Of a DNA stretch of 64,000 bases, positions 56,201 through 64,000 are shown one piece after another; position 1 is the first letter of the stretch, and every line of letters starts with the position of its first letter. Below the pieces are notes generated by a model. The model was not told where the DNA came from. It saw only the letters and a list, made by a program, of their open reading frames with translations, and made no database searches. The DNA comes from Gluconacetobacter asukensis. Lineage in GTDB: Bacteria; Pseudomonadota; Alphaproteobacteria; Acetobacterales; Acetobacteraceae. The DNA lies in assembly GCF_014174375.1 (NCBI RefSeq), contig NZ_JABEQE010000015.1, positions 17,086 to 81,085 on the forward strand, in the 5' to 3' direction. The translations under genes were made by a program, and so were the position numbers.

Positions 56201-57478
56201 ATGAATATGGTTTCCACGTTGCCGCCATCCGCGCAGCCATCGGGCGGTGTGCAGGCGAAAGGGGGCTTTCAGCCCGGCTATATCCTCGCCTGGGCTTTCT
56301 GCCTGCTGTTCTATTTCCTGCAATATTCCGTCCGCTCGGCGCCCAGCGTCATGATGGACGAGCTGACCGCCACCATGGGGCTGACGACGGCGGGTCTGGG
56401 GTCGTTGCTGGGGCTGTATTACTATACTTATTCCGCCTGCTCGCTGATTTCGGGCGCGTCGATGGACCGGTGGGGTGCCAAGCTGGCGATCCCGGTCGGC
56501 ACGCTGGTGCTGGCCGTGGGGATTGCCATGTTCGGCGCCGGGCCGGTGTGGATGGCGGAACTGGGGCGCCTGTTGCAGGGCGCCGGGGCGGCCTTTGCCT
56601 TTGTGGGCGCGGTTTATCTGGCCTCGCACGGTTTTCCGGCGCGTTATCTGGCGACCGCGATCGGCGTGACCCAGTGTGTGGGCATGCTCGGCGGGGCGAT
56701 GGGGCAGTCTACCGTGGCGTGGCTGATCCATGGCGTCGTGAGTTGGCGGTCGTTCTGGGTTTATGCCGGGGTGGCGACGGCGATTGTGGCGGTGGCCATC
56801 TTCCTGGGCACGCCGCGTCCGGAAAAGAGTGCGTCGAGCGGGCGGGGGTCGATGCTGGCGCCCTACAGGGTCGTGCTGGGCAACCCGCAATCCTGGCTGT
56901 GCGGCCTGTGTTCGGGCCTGCTGTTCCTGCCGACCACGGTGGGCAGCATGACCTGGGGCGTGTCCTTCATGACGCATGGGTGGCACATGAGCTACCATGA
57001 GGCCGTCAGCCGGGCGGCGATGGTGCCGATCGGCTGGGTCTTCGGCTGCCCCGTCCTGGGGTATCTGGCCGATCATCTGGGGCGCCGGAAGCCGGTGCTG
57101 TTCGGGGGGATCGTGGTGATGCTGCTGTCCTCGGCCGCGATCATCTATCCGCCGCCCGGATTTTTCCCGCCTTACATCCTGGCCTTCATCCTCGGCTTTG
57201 CGTCGGGTGCGGCGATGATCCCCTATAGCGTCATCAAGGAGGTCAATCCCGACAGTGTGAAGGGCAGCGCCACGGGGGCGATCAATTTCCTGGTATTCGT
57301 CATGAGTGCGGTGGCGTCGCCGCTGTTCGGATGGTTCCTGCAAAGGCTGGCCGGCGCCGGAGGACTGACGGAGACGGTCTTTCGCGAGGGATTTTCGGTC
57401 GGCGTAGCGGGGATCGTGCTGGCCGGCGTGGTGGCCCTGTTTCTCCGCGAGACCGGAGCGGCGGTGCGGGCGGGGTAG
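56201..57478 (+). CDS. MFS transporter
   Basis: A 425-residue major facilitator with 12 predicted helices, beginning around YILAWAFCLLFYFLQYSVRS. The A-motif region reads GASMDRWGAKLAIP, and a second one GYLADHLGRRKPVLFG lies at the middle loop. It carries a monocarboxylate or other small organic anion in related families, but the substrate is not evident. GGGAGGA precedes the ATG at 56201. It follows the MaoC-Pta gene by 86 bases and precedes the HlyD gene by 12, so it may link the fermentation set and the export set in one transcript. Export of a fermentation acid is a reasonable guess. Confidence 0.88.
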   Translation: MNMVSTLPPSAQPSGGVQAKGGFQPGYILAWAFCLLFYFLQYSVRSAPSVMMDELTATMGLTTAGLGSLLGLYYYTYSACSLISGASMDRWGAKLAIPVGTLVLAVGIAMFGAGPVWMAELGRLLQGAGAAFAFVGAVYLASHGFPARYLATAIGVTQCVGMLGGAMGQSTVAWLIHGVVSWRSFWVYAGVATAIVAVAIFLGTPRPEKSASSGRGSMLAPYRVVLGNPQSWLCGLCSGLLFLPTTVGSMTWGVSFMTHGWHMSYHEAVSRAAMVPIGWVFGCPVLGYLADHLGRRKPVLFGGIVVMLLSSAAIIYPPPGFFPPYILAFILGFASGAAMIPYSVIKEVNPDSVKGSATGAINFLVFVMSAVASPLFGWFLQRLAGAGGLTETVFREGFSVGVAGIVLAGVVALFLRETGAAVRAG

Positions 57479-57490
57479 TGTCGGATCGGG

Positions 57491-58501
57491 ATGAACAGGG
57501 ATCGGGCGGAGATGGCGCGGAGAATCCTCATTGCCGCCGGTGTGGCCGGTCTGGTGATCGTCGCCGGTGCCATCGGGTGGCTGTGGGTTGCGCATGCGGA
57601 CCGGTCCGTGCCGGGTCTGTATCATTCCAACGGGCGGCTTGAGCTGACGCGGATCGACGTTGCGGTGAAATATCCGGGGCGGGTCGGCGCGCTGGACGCG
57701 CAGGAAGGCGATATGGTCGCGCGGGGGCAGGTGCTGGCCCGCGAAGACGATGATGAGGCGCGGGCCCAGCTTGCGGCGGCCATGGCCCGGCAGGGGCAGG
57801 CCGAGGCGGCGACGGGCCGGGCGCAGGCGGAACTGGCGGCGCGGACCCAGGCCGCCCTGCTGGCGGGCGACGAGCTGGCCCATGCCCGTACCATGCGGCG
57901 CGAGATGCTGGTCTCGGACATGGAAGTGACACAGCGGCAGACCGCGTTCGACGTTGCCGAACGCGCGCGCGACGGCGCGGCGCAGGCAGTGCAGGAAGCC
58001 GGTCGCGCGGTGGATGCGGCGGCGGCGATGGTGACGCAGGCGCGGGTGGTGGTGGAGGATATGGTGATTCATACCCCGGTCGCGGGGCGGATCGAATATC
58101 GTGTGGTCGAGGCCGGCAGTGTCCTGCCGGCGGGCGGGCGGCTCTATTCGCTGCTGGACCCGGTCGATCCGTATCTGACGGTCTTCTTCCCGGCGCGGGT
58201 GGCCCGGCAGCTCCGGGTGGGGGATGAGGCGCGGATCGTGTTCGATGACCTGGAGACCGGGCCGGTCGCGGCCCGGATTTCCTATGTCTCGCCCGAGGCG
58301 CAGTTCACGCCGAAATATGTGGAGACGGCAACCGAGCGCGAACAACTGGTCTATCGCGTCCGGCTGCGGGTGGAGCGGGCGGCCCAGAAGGCGCTGGGCG
58401 GGGTGCTGAAGGCCGGCATGACGGGGGAGGGGTATGTGCGGACCGAGGCCACGGCGCCCTGGCCGGCATCCCCCGCCGGAGCGCATCGGGCCGTGCCGTG
58501 A
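57491..58501 (+). CDS. HlyD-family periplasmic adaptor (YhiI/YbhG type)
   Basis: A 336-residue membrane fusion protein. One N-terminal helix (ILIAAGVAGLVIVAGAIGWL, about residues 12-31) is followed by a lipoyl half (DVAVKYPGRVGALDAQEGD), a long alpha-helical hairpin rich in Ala, Gln and Arg (about 80-190) and the second lipoyl half with IHTPVAGRIEYRVVEAGSVL. It connects the inner-membrane ABC exporter to the outer-membrane channel. The stop overlaps the GTG of the ABC gene by four bases. Confidence 0.92.
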   Translation: MNRDRAEMARRILIAAGVAGLVIVAGAIGWLWVAHADRSVPGLYHSNGRLELTRIDVAVKYPGRVGALDAQEGDMVARGQVLAREDDDEARAQLAAAMARQGQAEAATGRAQAELAARTQAALLAGDELAHARTMRREMLVSDMEVTQRQTAFDVAERARDGAAQAVQEAGRAVDAAAAMVTQARVVVEDMVIHTPVAGRIEYRVVEAGSVLPAGGRLYSLLDPVDPYLTVFFPARVARQLRVGDEARIVFDDLETGPVAARISYVSPEAQFTPKYVETATEREQLVYRVRLRVERAAQKALGGVLKAGMTGEGYVRTEATAPWPASPAGAHRAVP

Positions 58502-61278
58502 GCGACGCCCCGCCCCCGACCGGCGTGCCGCCTGCCGCGTCGCACGGGGCGGGGATACGGGTTGCCGGTGTACGGCATCGCTATGGGCGGGCCGAGGCGC
58601 TGCGTGAGGTGTCGATCGACCTGCCGGCGGGCACGACCATCGGCGTCATCGGGCCCGACGGGGTCGGCAAATCCACGCTGCTGGGGTTGATCGCCGGGGT
58701 GCGGCGCCTGCAGGCGGGGCGGGTGGTGACGCTGGGATGCGACATGGCCGACCGGCGGGCGCGGGAGGCTTTTCTGGGCCGGGTTGCCTTCATGCCTCAG
58801 GGATTGGGGAAGAATCTTTATCCGACGCTGTCGGTGCGGGAGAATATCGATTTCTTCGCCCGTCTGTTCGGGCTGGATGCGGCGACGCGGCAGGCGCGGA
58901 TTGCGCAGTTGCTAGACGCGACCGGGCTGGCGCCCTTTCCGGATCGTCCGGCGGCCCAGCTTTCGGGCGGGATGAAGCAGAAGGTCAGCCTGTGCTGCGC
59001 GCTGGTGCATGACCCGGACCTGCTGATTCTGGACGAGCCGACGACCGGCGTCGATCCGCTGTCGCGCCGCCAGTTCTGGACCCTGGTGGACCAGTTGCGC
59101 GCCCGGCGGCCGGGCATGAGCGTGATCGTCTCCACGGCCTATATGGAGGAGGCAGAGCGGTTCGACTGGCTGGTGGCGATGAAGGATGGAAGGGTGCTGG
59201 CCTGCGACCGGACCGGGTCCATCCTGCGCCGTACCGGCCGCCCCACACTGGAAGAAGCCTATGTGTCGCTGCTGCCGGAGGCCGAGCGGGTGGGGGCGTC
59301 CGCCCTGTCGATCCCGCCCTATCGCGACCCCGGTGGGGGGCCGGCGATCGAGGCGGAGGGGCTGACCAAGCGGTTCGGGCGTTTCGTTGCCGTCGATCAT
59401 GTCAGTTTTCATATCGGGCGGGGCGAGATCTTCGGGTTTCTCGGCTCCAATGGCTGCGGCAAATCGACCACGATGAAGATGCTGACCGGCCTGTTGGATG
59501 TGAGCGAGGGCAGCGCCAGGGTCTTCGGCCGGCCGGTGCGGGCCGGCGATCTGGAGAGCCGGATGCGCATCGGCTACATGTCGCAGGCTTTCTCGTTGTA
59601 CGAGGAGCTGACGATTCGGCAGAATCTGATGTTGCAGGCGCGGCTTTTTCGTTTTTCGGTCGGTGAGTCGGAGCGGCGGGTGCAGGCGGCGCTGGCGGAT
59701 TTTGCGCTGGAGGGGGTGGCCGATCTGCGGCCGGGGGGATTGCCGCTGGGTGTCCGTCAGCGCCTGCAACTGGCGGCGGCGTGCATCAACGACCCGTCGA
59801 TCCTGATTCTGGACGAGCCGACATCGGGTGTGGACCCCGCCGCGCGGGAGATGTTCTGGAAACATCTGGTCGCGCTGTCGCGCGGGAAGCAGGTGACGAT
59901 CTTTGTCTCCACCCATTTCATGAACGAGGCCGCGCGCTGCGACCGGATCTCGTTCATGCATCGGGGCCGGGTGCTGGCGGTGGGCGCGCCTGAGGCGCTG
60001 GTGCAGGCGCGGCATGCGGCGACGCTGGAGGATGCCTTTGTCGCCTGCCTGGAAGAGGCCATGGCAGGGGACAAGGACAGCGTGCCGGTGGGGGAGGCGG
60101 CCGTTCCCGGCATGGCCCCGGCAGGTCGGCACGTGCCGGCGACGGGGATCGGGGGCTGGGTGGCGCGGGCCTACGCATTCGGCCGACGCGAGGCGGTGGA
60201 ATTGCTGCGCGACCGGCTGCGGCTGCTGTTTGCCGTGGGTGGGCCGGTCGTGCTGCTGCTGATTGCGGCCTTCAGCATTTCGTTCGACGTGAACACGATC
60301 CGTTTCACGGTTTGCGACCATGACCACACGCAGGCCAGCCGGGAGCTGGTGGAGCAGTTCCAGGGGTCGCCCTATTTCGTGCAGCAGGCTTCGTCGCCGG
60401 ATCGTGCCGCGCTGGAGGCACGGCTGCGGCGTGGGGAGGCGGATATCGGGATCGATATTCCTGCCGCCTTCGGCCGCGATGTGGCGGCCGGGCGGGACCC
60501 GGCGGTGGGGCTTGCGATCGACGGGGCGGTGCCGTTCCTGGGCGCGAATATCCGCGCGTATGCCGAAGGGGTGGTCATGCAGTATGAGCAGGCCATGATG
60601 AGTGAGAAGGGGGTGATCCGGCTGGAGCCGTCGCCGGTCCAGGTGCTGCCGCGCTTTGTCTATAATCAGGAATTCCGCAGTGTTTACGCCATAACGCCCG
60701 GAATCATCATGCTGGCGCTGATCCTGATCCCGACCATGCTGACGGCGCTGGGCGTGGTGCGGGAGAAGGAAATCGGCTCGATCATGAATCTCTACGCCTC
60801 GCCGGCCACGGTGGGGCAGTATCTGCTGGGCAAGCAGATGCCCTATGTGCTGGTGGCGTTGGTGGCCTATGCGGCGCTGGTGCTGCTGTCGGTGACGTGC
60901 CTGGGTGTGCCGCTGAAGGGGTCGTTGCTCGCGCTGTCGGTGGGGGCGTTGCTGTATCTGTTCGCGGCGACCGGGCTGGGGCTGCTGGTTTCGGCCTTTA
61001 CGACCTCGCAGGTGGCGGCGATCTTCGGGGCCGCGCTGATCTGCCTGATTCCCGGTGTCAATTTCTCGGGCCTGCTCTATCCGGTCTCGACCCTGTCGGG
61101 CCTGGGTTATGGGGTCGGCGTGGTCTTTCCCGCCGGGTGGTTTCAGATCATCAGCCTGGGCAGTTTTACCAAGGGGGTGGGGGCTGCGACGTTTACCACC
61201 GCCTATCTGGTGCTGGCGGCCTCGGCGATGGGCTGCATGCTGGGCGCGCGGCTGCTGATCCGGAAGCAGGAGCCATGA
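58498..61278 (+). CDS. RbbA-type ABC exporter: two ATPase domains plus ABC-2 permease
   Basis: A 926-residue fusion of two nucleotide-binding domains and an ABC-2 membrane domain. Domain 1 (about 20-255) has Walker A GPDGVGKST (K58), signature LSGGMKQKVSL and Walker B LLILDEPTTGVD. Domain 2 (about 280-515) has Walker A GSNGCGKST (K322) and Walker B ILILDEPTSGVD, but its signature is LPLGVRQRL instead of LSGGQ. The permease (about 570-925) has a large periplasmic loop and YASPATVGQYLLGKQMPYVL. The architecture is that of RbbA/YhiH. GTG start, coupled to hlyD. The export substrate is unknown. Confidence 0.93.
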   Translation: MSDAPPPTGVPPAASHGAGIRVAGVRHRYGRAEALREVSIDLPAGTTIGVIGPDGVGKSTLLGLIAGVRRLQAGRVVTLGCDMADRRAREAFLGRVAFMPQGLGKNLYPTLSVRENIDFFARLFGLDAATRQARIAQLLDATGLAPFPDRPAAQLSGGMKQKVSLCCALVHDPDLLILDEPTTGVDPLSRRQFWTLVDQLRARRPGMSVIVSTAYMEEAERFDWLVAMKDGRVLACDRTGSILRRTGRPTLEEAYVSLLPEAERVGASALSIPPYRDPGGGPAIEAEGLTKRFGRFVAVDHVSFHIGRGEIFGFLGSNGCGKSTTMKMLTGLLDVSEGSARVFGRPVRAGDLESRMRIGYMSQAFSLYEELTIRQNLMLQARLFRFSVGESERRVQAALADFALEGVADLRPGGLPLGVRQRLQLAAACINDPSILILDEPTSGVDPAAREMFWKHLVALSRGKQVTIFVSTHFMNEAARCDRISFMHRGRVLAVGAPEALVQARHAATLEDAFVACLEEAMAGDKDSVPVGEAAVPGMAPAGRHVPATGIGGWVARAYAFGRREAVELLRDRLRLLFAVGGPVVLLLIAAFSISFDVNTIRFTVCDHDHTQASRELVEQFQGSPYFVQQASSPDRAALEARLRRGEADIGIDIPAAFGRDVAAGRDPAVGLAIDGAVPFLGANIRAYAEGVVMQYEQAMMSEKGVIRLEPSPVQVLPRFVYNQEFRSVYAITPGIIMLALILIPTMLTALGVVREKEIGSIMNLYASPATVGQYLLGKQMPYVLVALVAYAALVLLSVTCLGVPLKGSLLALSVGALLYLFAATGLGLLVSAFTTSQVAAIFGAALICLIPGVNFSGLLYPVSTLSGLGYGVGVVFPAGWFQIISLGSFTKGVGAATFTTAYLVLAASAMGCMLGARLLIRKQEP

Positions 61279-62402
61279 GGCGCTGGGGGATTACCGTCTG
61301 GCTGCTGTGCCGCAAGGAGGCGCTGAGCCTGCGCCGCGATGGCGTGCTGCTGGGGCTGATCGTCTTTGCCTTTACCGCCGCGATCCTGATCGTTGCCTAT
61401 GGGGTGAAGGCGGAAGTGTCGCACGCCACCATCGCCTTCATCGACGAGGATGGGTCCACGCTCTCGCGCCAATTGCGCGAAGGGGTGCAGGAACCTTATT
61501 TCCAGGCGCCGGTCCTGGTGGACCGCAGGACGGCGCGGGAGCGGCTGGACCGGGGGACGCTGATCTTCGTCGTCGATGTGCCGCCGCGTTTCGAGGCCGA
61601 TCTGCTGGCCGGGCGGGCGCCGTCGCTGGATATCCAGGTCGATGCCACCGCGATGACCCAGGCGGGGCTGGGGGTGGTGTATCTGCAGGAGATCTTCCTG
61701 CAGCGGATCGCCGATGCGATGCCGCGCCCGGTTGCGGGGCCCGCGCCGCCCTTTCATCTGGTGCCGCGCATCCGCTTCAATCCGAATTCGGAATCCGCGT
61801 GGTTTACATCGGTCATGCAGATCGTGACCGATGTGACCGTGCTGTCGATCATCCTGGTCGGTGCGGCCGTGATCCGCGAGCGGGAGCATGGCACGATCGA
61901 GCATCTGCTGGTGCTGCCGGTATCGGCCGGCGAGATCGCGGTGGCCAAGATCATTGCCAATGCGCTGGTGATCTTCGTGGCCGCCCTGCTGTCCCTGCTG
62001 CTGGTGGTGCATGGCTGGCTGGGGGTGCCGCTGGCCGGATCGCTCGGCCTGTTTGCCGTTTGCCTGTTCGCCTATGTGATCGCGGTTTCGGCGCTGGGGA
62101 TGATGCTGGCCACCATCGCGCCGGCGATGCCGCAGTTCGGGCTGCTGGCAGTGCCGGTTTACGCCGTGGCGTATCTGCTGTCGGGTGCCGCGACGCCGGT
62201 GGCGAACATGCCCACCCTGCTGCAGCACGCCATCAGCGTGCTGCCGACGACGCAGTTCGTCAGCCTGACGCAATCGATCCTGTATCGGGGCGCGGGGCTG
62301 GAAACGGTGTGGCTGCCGCTGCTGGTGATCCTGATATCGGCTGCGCTGTTCCTGCTGGTCGCGCTGGTTCGGTTTCGGTCCATGCTGGCCCGGCAGGGGT
62401 GA
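61275..62402 (+). CDS. ABC-2 type permease (YhhJ-like)
   Basis: A 375-residue membrane protein. A first helix (LLGLIVFAFTAAILIVAYG) is followed by a periplasmic domain (about residues 45-180) and five more helices, with IREREHGTIEHLLVLPVSAGE, the ABC-2 signature loop, at about 203. It likely pairs with the membrane half of the RbbA-type protein. The ATG overlaps the previous stop by four bases. Related operons in enterobacteria are yhiI-rbbA-yhhJ; here the same order is kept and a TolC-like gene is added. Confidence 0.93.
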   Translation: MRRWGITVWLLCRKEALSLRRDGVLLGLIVFAFTAAILIVAYGVKAEVSHATIAFIDEDGSTLSRQLREGVQEPYFQAPVLVDRRTARERLDRGTLIFVVDVPPRFEADLLAGRAPSLDIQVDATAMTQAGLGVVYLQEIFLQRIADAMPRPVAGPAPPFHLVPRIRFNPNSESAWFTSVMQIVTDVTVLSIILVGAAVIREREHGTIEHLLVLPVSAGEIAVAKIIANALVIFVAALLSLLLVVHGWLGVPLAGSLGLFAVCLFAYVIAVSALGMMLATIAPAMPQFGLLAVPVYAVAYLLSGAATPVANMPTLLQHAISVLPTTQFVSLTQSILYRGAGLETVWLPLLVILISAALFLLVALVRFRSMLARQG

Positions 62403-62413
62403 GGAGAGTTGGC

Positions 62414-63841
62414 GTGACACGATTTCGACCCCTCCGCCTGTGGCCGGCGATCCTGGCGCTGGGCGTGGTTCTTGCCGGTGGCTGTGCCGTAAAGGACAGT
62501 GCCGCGCCGCCATCGCGGGTTGTACTGCCTGCACGGTTTGCCGAGGCCCCGGTCACGGGTGGGATGCATGCGGATCTGGGCCGCTGGTGGACGCAGTGGC
62601 ACGATCCGGTGCTGGATCGGCTGGTCGACGACGCGCTGGCGGCCAATCCGGACCTGGCCGTGGCGCGCGATCATGTCCGCCAGGCCCGCGCCTATGTGGC
62701 GGTGGCGCGTTCGGCGTTGTACCCGACGGTGGGGGCGACCGGCGATATCGCGGGGGGCGGGCTGGGCTGGAGCAATCCGGCCGTGCCGGCGGCGCTGGCG
62801 CCCAATCTGGGCGATCCGGCGACGGATGGGCATCTGGCCGGGCTGGCGGCGGCGTGGGAGCCCGATATCTTTGGCGGTCGTGCCGCCGATCTGCGGGCTG
62901 CGCGGGCCGCTGCCCAGTCGGTGGAGGAGCAGCTTCACGGCACGCGCATGCTGGTGGCCGCCGATGTGGTGGAAAATTATGTCGCGTCGGTGGACGATCT
63001 GCGCCGTGTGGCGCTGATCGATCGTGCGGCGGCGGTGCTGGATCGCATGGAGGCCTATGCCGGGGCGCGGATGGCGGCGGGGCAGGCGACGCGGGCGGAT
63101 ATGGACGCCATCCGTGTCCGGCGGCGGACGGTGCTGGCGGCGCGGCCGCTGCTGGTGGCCGATGTGGATACGCGGCGGCGGCGGATGGCCGTGCTTTCGG
63201 GTCGGCTGCCGGAGCAGGCGCCCGTTATTCCCCAGCCGGCTTTGTTCGTGATCCCGCCCGTGCCTGTTGGCATTGTGCCCGTTGCGGTGATGGATCGGCG
63301 GCCCGATATTCGGGCGCGGCGGGATCTGGTCCGGGCCGCGCTGGAGCGGTTGCGCAGTGCGCGGACCGATCTGCTGCCGCGTTTCGGCCTGGAATTCTTC
63401 GGGGGCAACGGGCGGTTGCGTTTTGACGGATTGCCCGGCCTGTCGGGCAGTGGCGGGCTGATGGCGTTGACGACCTATCTGCCGCTTTTCACCGCCGGGC
63501 GGATTCACGCGCAGATCGATGTTGCCGATGCGCGGCTGGATGAAGCCGTTACGCTCTATGACCAGGCCTTGCTGACGGCGCTGTCCGAGGTCGAGAGCGC
63601 CTATGAAAGCCGGGCGGCTTTGGACGCGCAGGGGGCGGGCCTGTCGGCCGCGCTGGCGGTGGCGCGGCGCGCGGCCGAGGATCGGCTGGGCCTGTTCGAT
63701 GGTGGGCGATCGACGTTGCTGGATGTGTTGCAGGCGCGACTGGATGCCGTTGCGATCGAGGATGCGGGGGTACGGTCGGAAGATGGGCGGGCCATGGCGA
63801 CGATCAGGCTGGCGGTGGCCCTGGGTGGAGGGACCCTTTGA
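62414..63841 (+). CDS. TolC/NodT-family outer-membrane efflux lipoprotein
   Basis: A 475-residue outer-membrane factor. The N-terminus has a lipobox (VVLAGGC, Cys at about residue 23), and RWWTQWHDPVLDRLVDDALA is typical of NodT-type proteins. Two repeats of the OEP domain follow (about 50-240 and 265-470), the second with MDRRPDIRARRDLVRAALER and YLPLFTAGRIHAQIDVADA. It starts with GTG after GAGGAGAG, 11 bases after the permease stop. It completes the four-gene export system. Confidence 0.93.
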   Translation: MTRFRPLRLWPAILALGVVLAGGCAVKDSAAPPSRVVLPARFAEAPVTGGMHADLGRWWTQWHDPVLDRLVDDALAANPDLAVARDHVRQARAYVAVARSALYPTVGATGDIAGGGLGWSNPAVPAALAPNLGDPATDGHLAGLAAAWEPDIFGGRAADLRAARAAAQSVEEQLHGTRMLVAADVVENYVASVDDLRRVALIDRAAAVLDRMEAYAGARMAAGQATRADMDAIRVRRRTVLAARPLLVADVDTRRRRMAVLSGRLPEQAPVIPQPALFVIPPVPVGIVPVAVMDRRPDIRARRDLVRAALERLRSARTDLLPRFGLEFFGGNGRLRFDGLPGLSGSGGLMALTTYLPLFTAGRIHAQIDVADARLDEAVTLYDQALLTALSEVESAYESRAALDAQGAGLSAALAVARRAAEDRLGLFDGGRSTLLDVLQARLDAVAIEDAGVRSEDGRAMATIRLAVALGGGTL

Positions 63842-63856
63842 CAAAATAATTGGGGT

Positions 63857-63875
63857 GCAGGGCCTCAGGCCCTGC
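63857..63875 (+). terminator. GC-rich hairpin after the export operon
   Basis: GCAGGGCCT and AGGCCCTGC form a perfect 9-bp stem around one base, 15 bases after the outer-membrane factor stop, at the 3' end of the run of co-directional genes from 48116. No T-run follows. The sequence GGGTCCAGGGCAGCGCC after it looks like a common intergenic motif of acetic acid bacteria. No gene is seen from here to the right edge. Confidence 0.5.
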
Positions 63876-64000
63876 CGGGTCCAGGGCAGCGCCCCATAGG
63901 CGCGAAGGTAATGGATTGAATTGAGTGTCCGACTTATGATTCAAGAGAAAGATGCGTTCTGTATCTCTTCTTGGCGGGGATTGGGGGTCTGTTGTCCGCG

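Noticed and set aside
55601..58486. 961-codon minus-strand frame over the MFS and HlyD genes
   Set aside because: It crosses two real genes and their gap, is His/Arg/Pro-rich and has no domain.

Overview
The window looks like chromosome of an acetic acid bacterium of the genus Gluconacetobacter, close to G. diazotrophicus. The GC content is high, and the levansucrase/exo-levanase pair lsdA-lsdB lies beside a type II secretion cluster in the order G-O-E-F-H-I-J-L-M-N-D-K. The levansucrase carries D135, D309, E401, C339 and C395 at exactly the numbering I recall for G. diazotrophicus LsdA, and the levanase frame is 1605 bp, the size I recall for lsdB. These literature comparisons are from memory and were not searched.

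Layout. 1-2.5 kb: a partial OxyR-type regulator divergent from a catalase across an OxyR-like box, then a convergent GNAT acetyltransferase. 2.8-12.3 kb: a TonB-dependent receptor coupled to a Tat-exported phospholipase C, a MASE1-GGDEF diguanylate cyclase and a second, paralogous receptor. 12.4-17.3 kb: a 1-Cys peroxiredoxin with a cysteine-less companion, a regulatory stretch rich in inverted repeats, a small ORF, groES-groEL without the GGM tail, and cysE. 17.3-28.4 kb (minus): the type II secretion operon. 28.5-32.3 kb: a small lytic transglycosylase divergent from gspG, then lsdB and lsdA (minus) separated by a strong terminator. 33-39.2 kb: an orphan SsuA-like binding protein, an FAD/NAD(P)-binding protein, a GGDEF-EAL protein and a PhyH-type dioxygenase. 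39.2-47.7 kb: a divergent cluster of TonB receptor, amidase and P1-family peptidase facing LysR regulator, DUF3311 protein, Na+/solute symporter and cyanase. 48-57.5 kb: an oxidoreductase, NifJ, DHOD-like protein, MaoC-Pta fusion and MFS transporter behind a TTGAC-N4-GTCAA site of FNR type. 57.5-63.8 kb: an HlyD, RbbA-type ABC, ABC-2 permease and TolC-type export system.

How the genes work together. LsdA is exported to the periplasm and then crosses the outer membrane through the type II system encoded next door; LsdB releases fructose from levan. The small transglycosylase may open peptidoglycan for that system. The catalase and peroxiredoxins handle peroxide. The 39-48 kb cluster reads as uptake and hydrolysis of an amide or peptide nitrogen source, with cyanate detoxification. 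The 48-57 kb cluster reads as low-oxygen pyruvate oxidation to acetyl-CoA and acetyl-phosphate.

The least expected signals are a family of three related intergenic repeats (near 12.4, 34.05 and 53.5 kb), one of which sits inside the NifJ operon; the FNR-like site and class II promoter before that operon; the nitrogen-scavenging cluster; and a run of inverted repeats before groESL.
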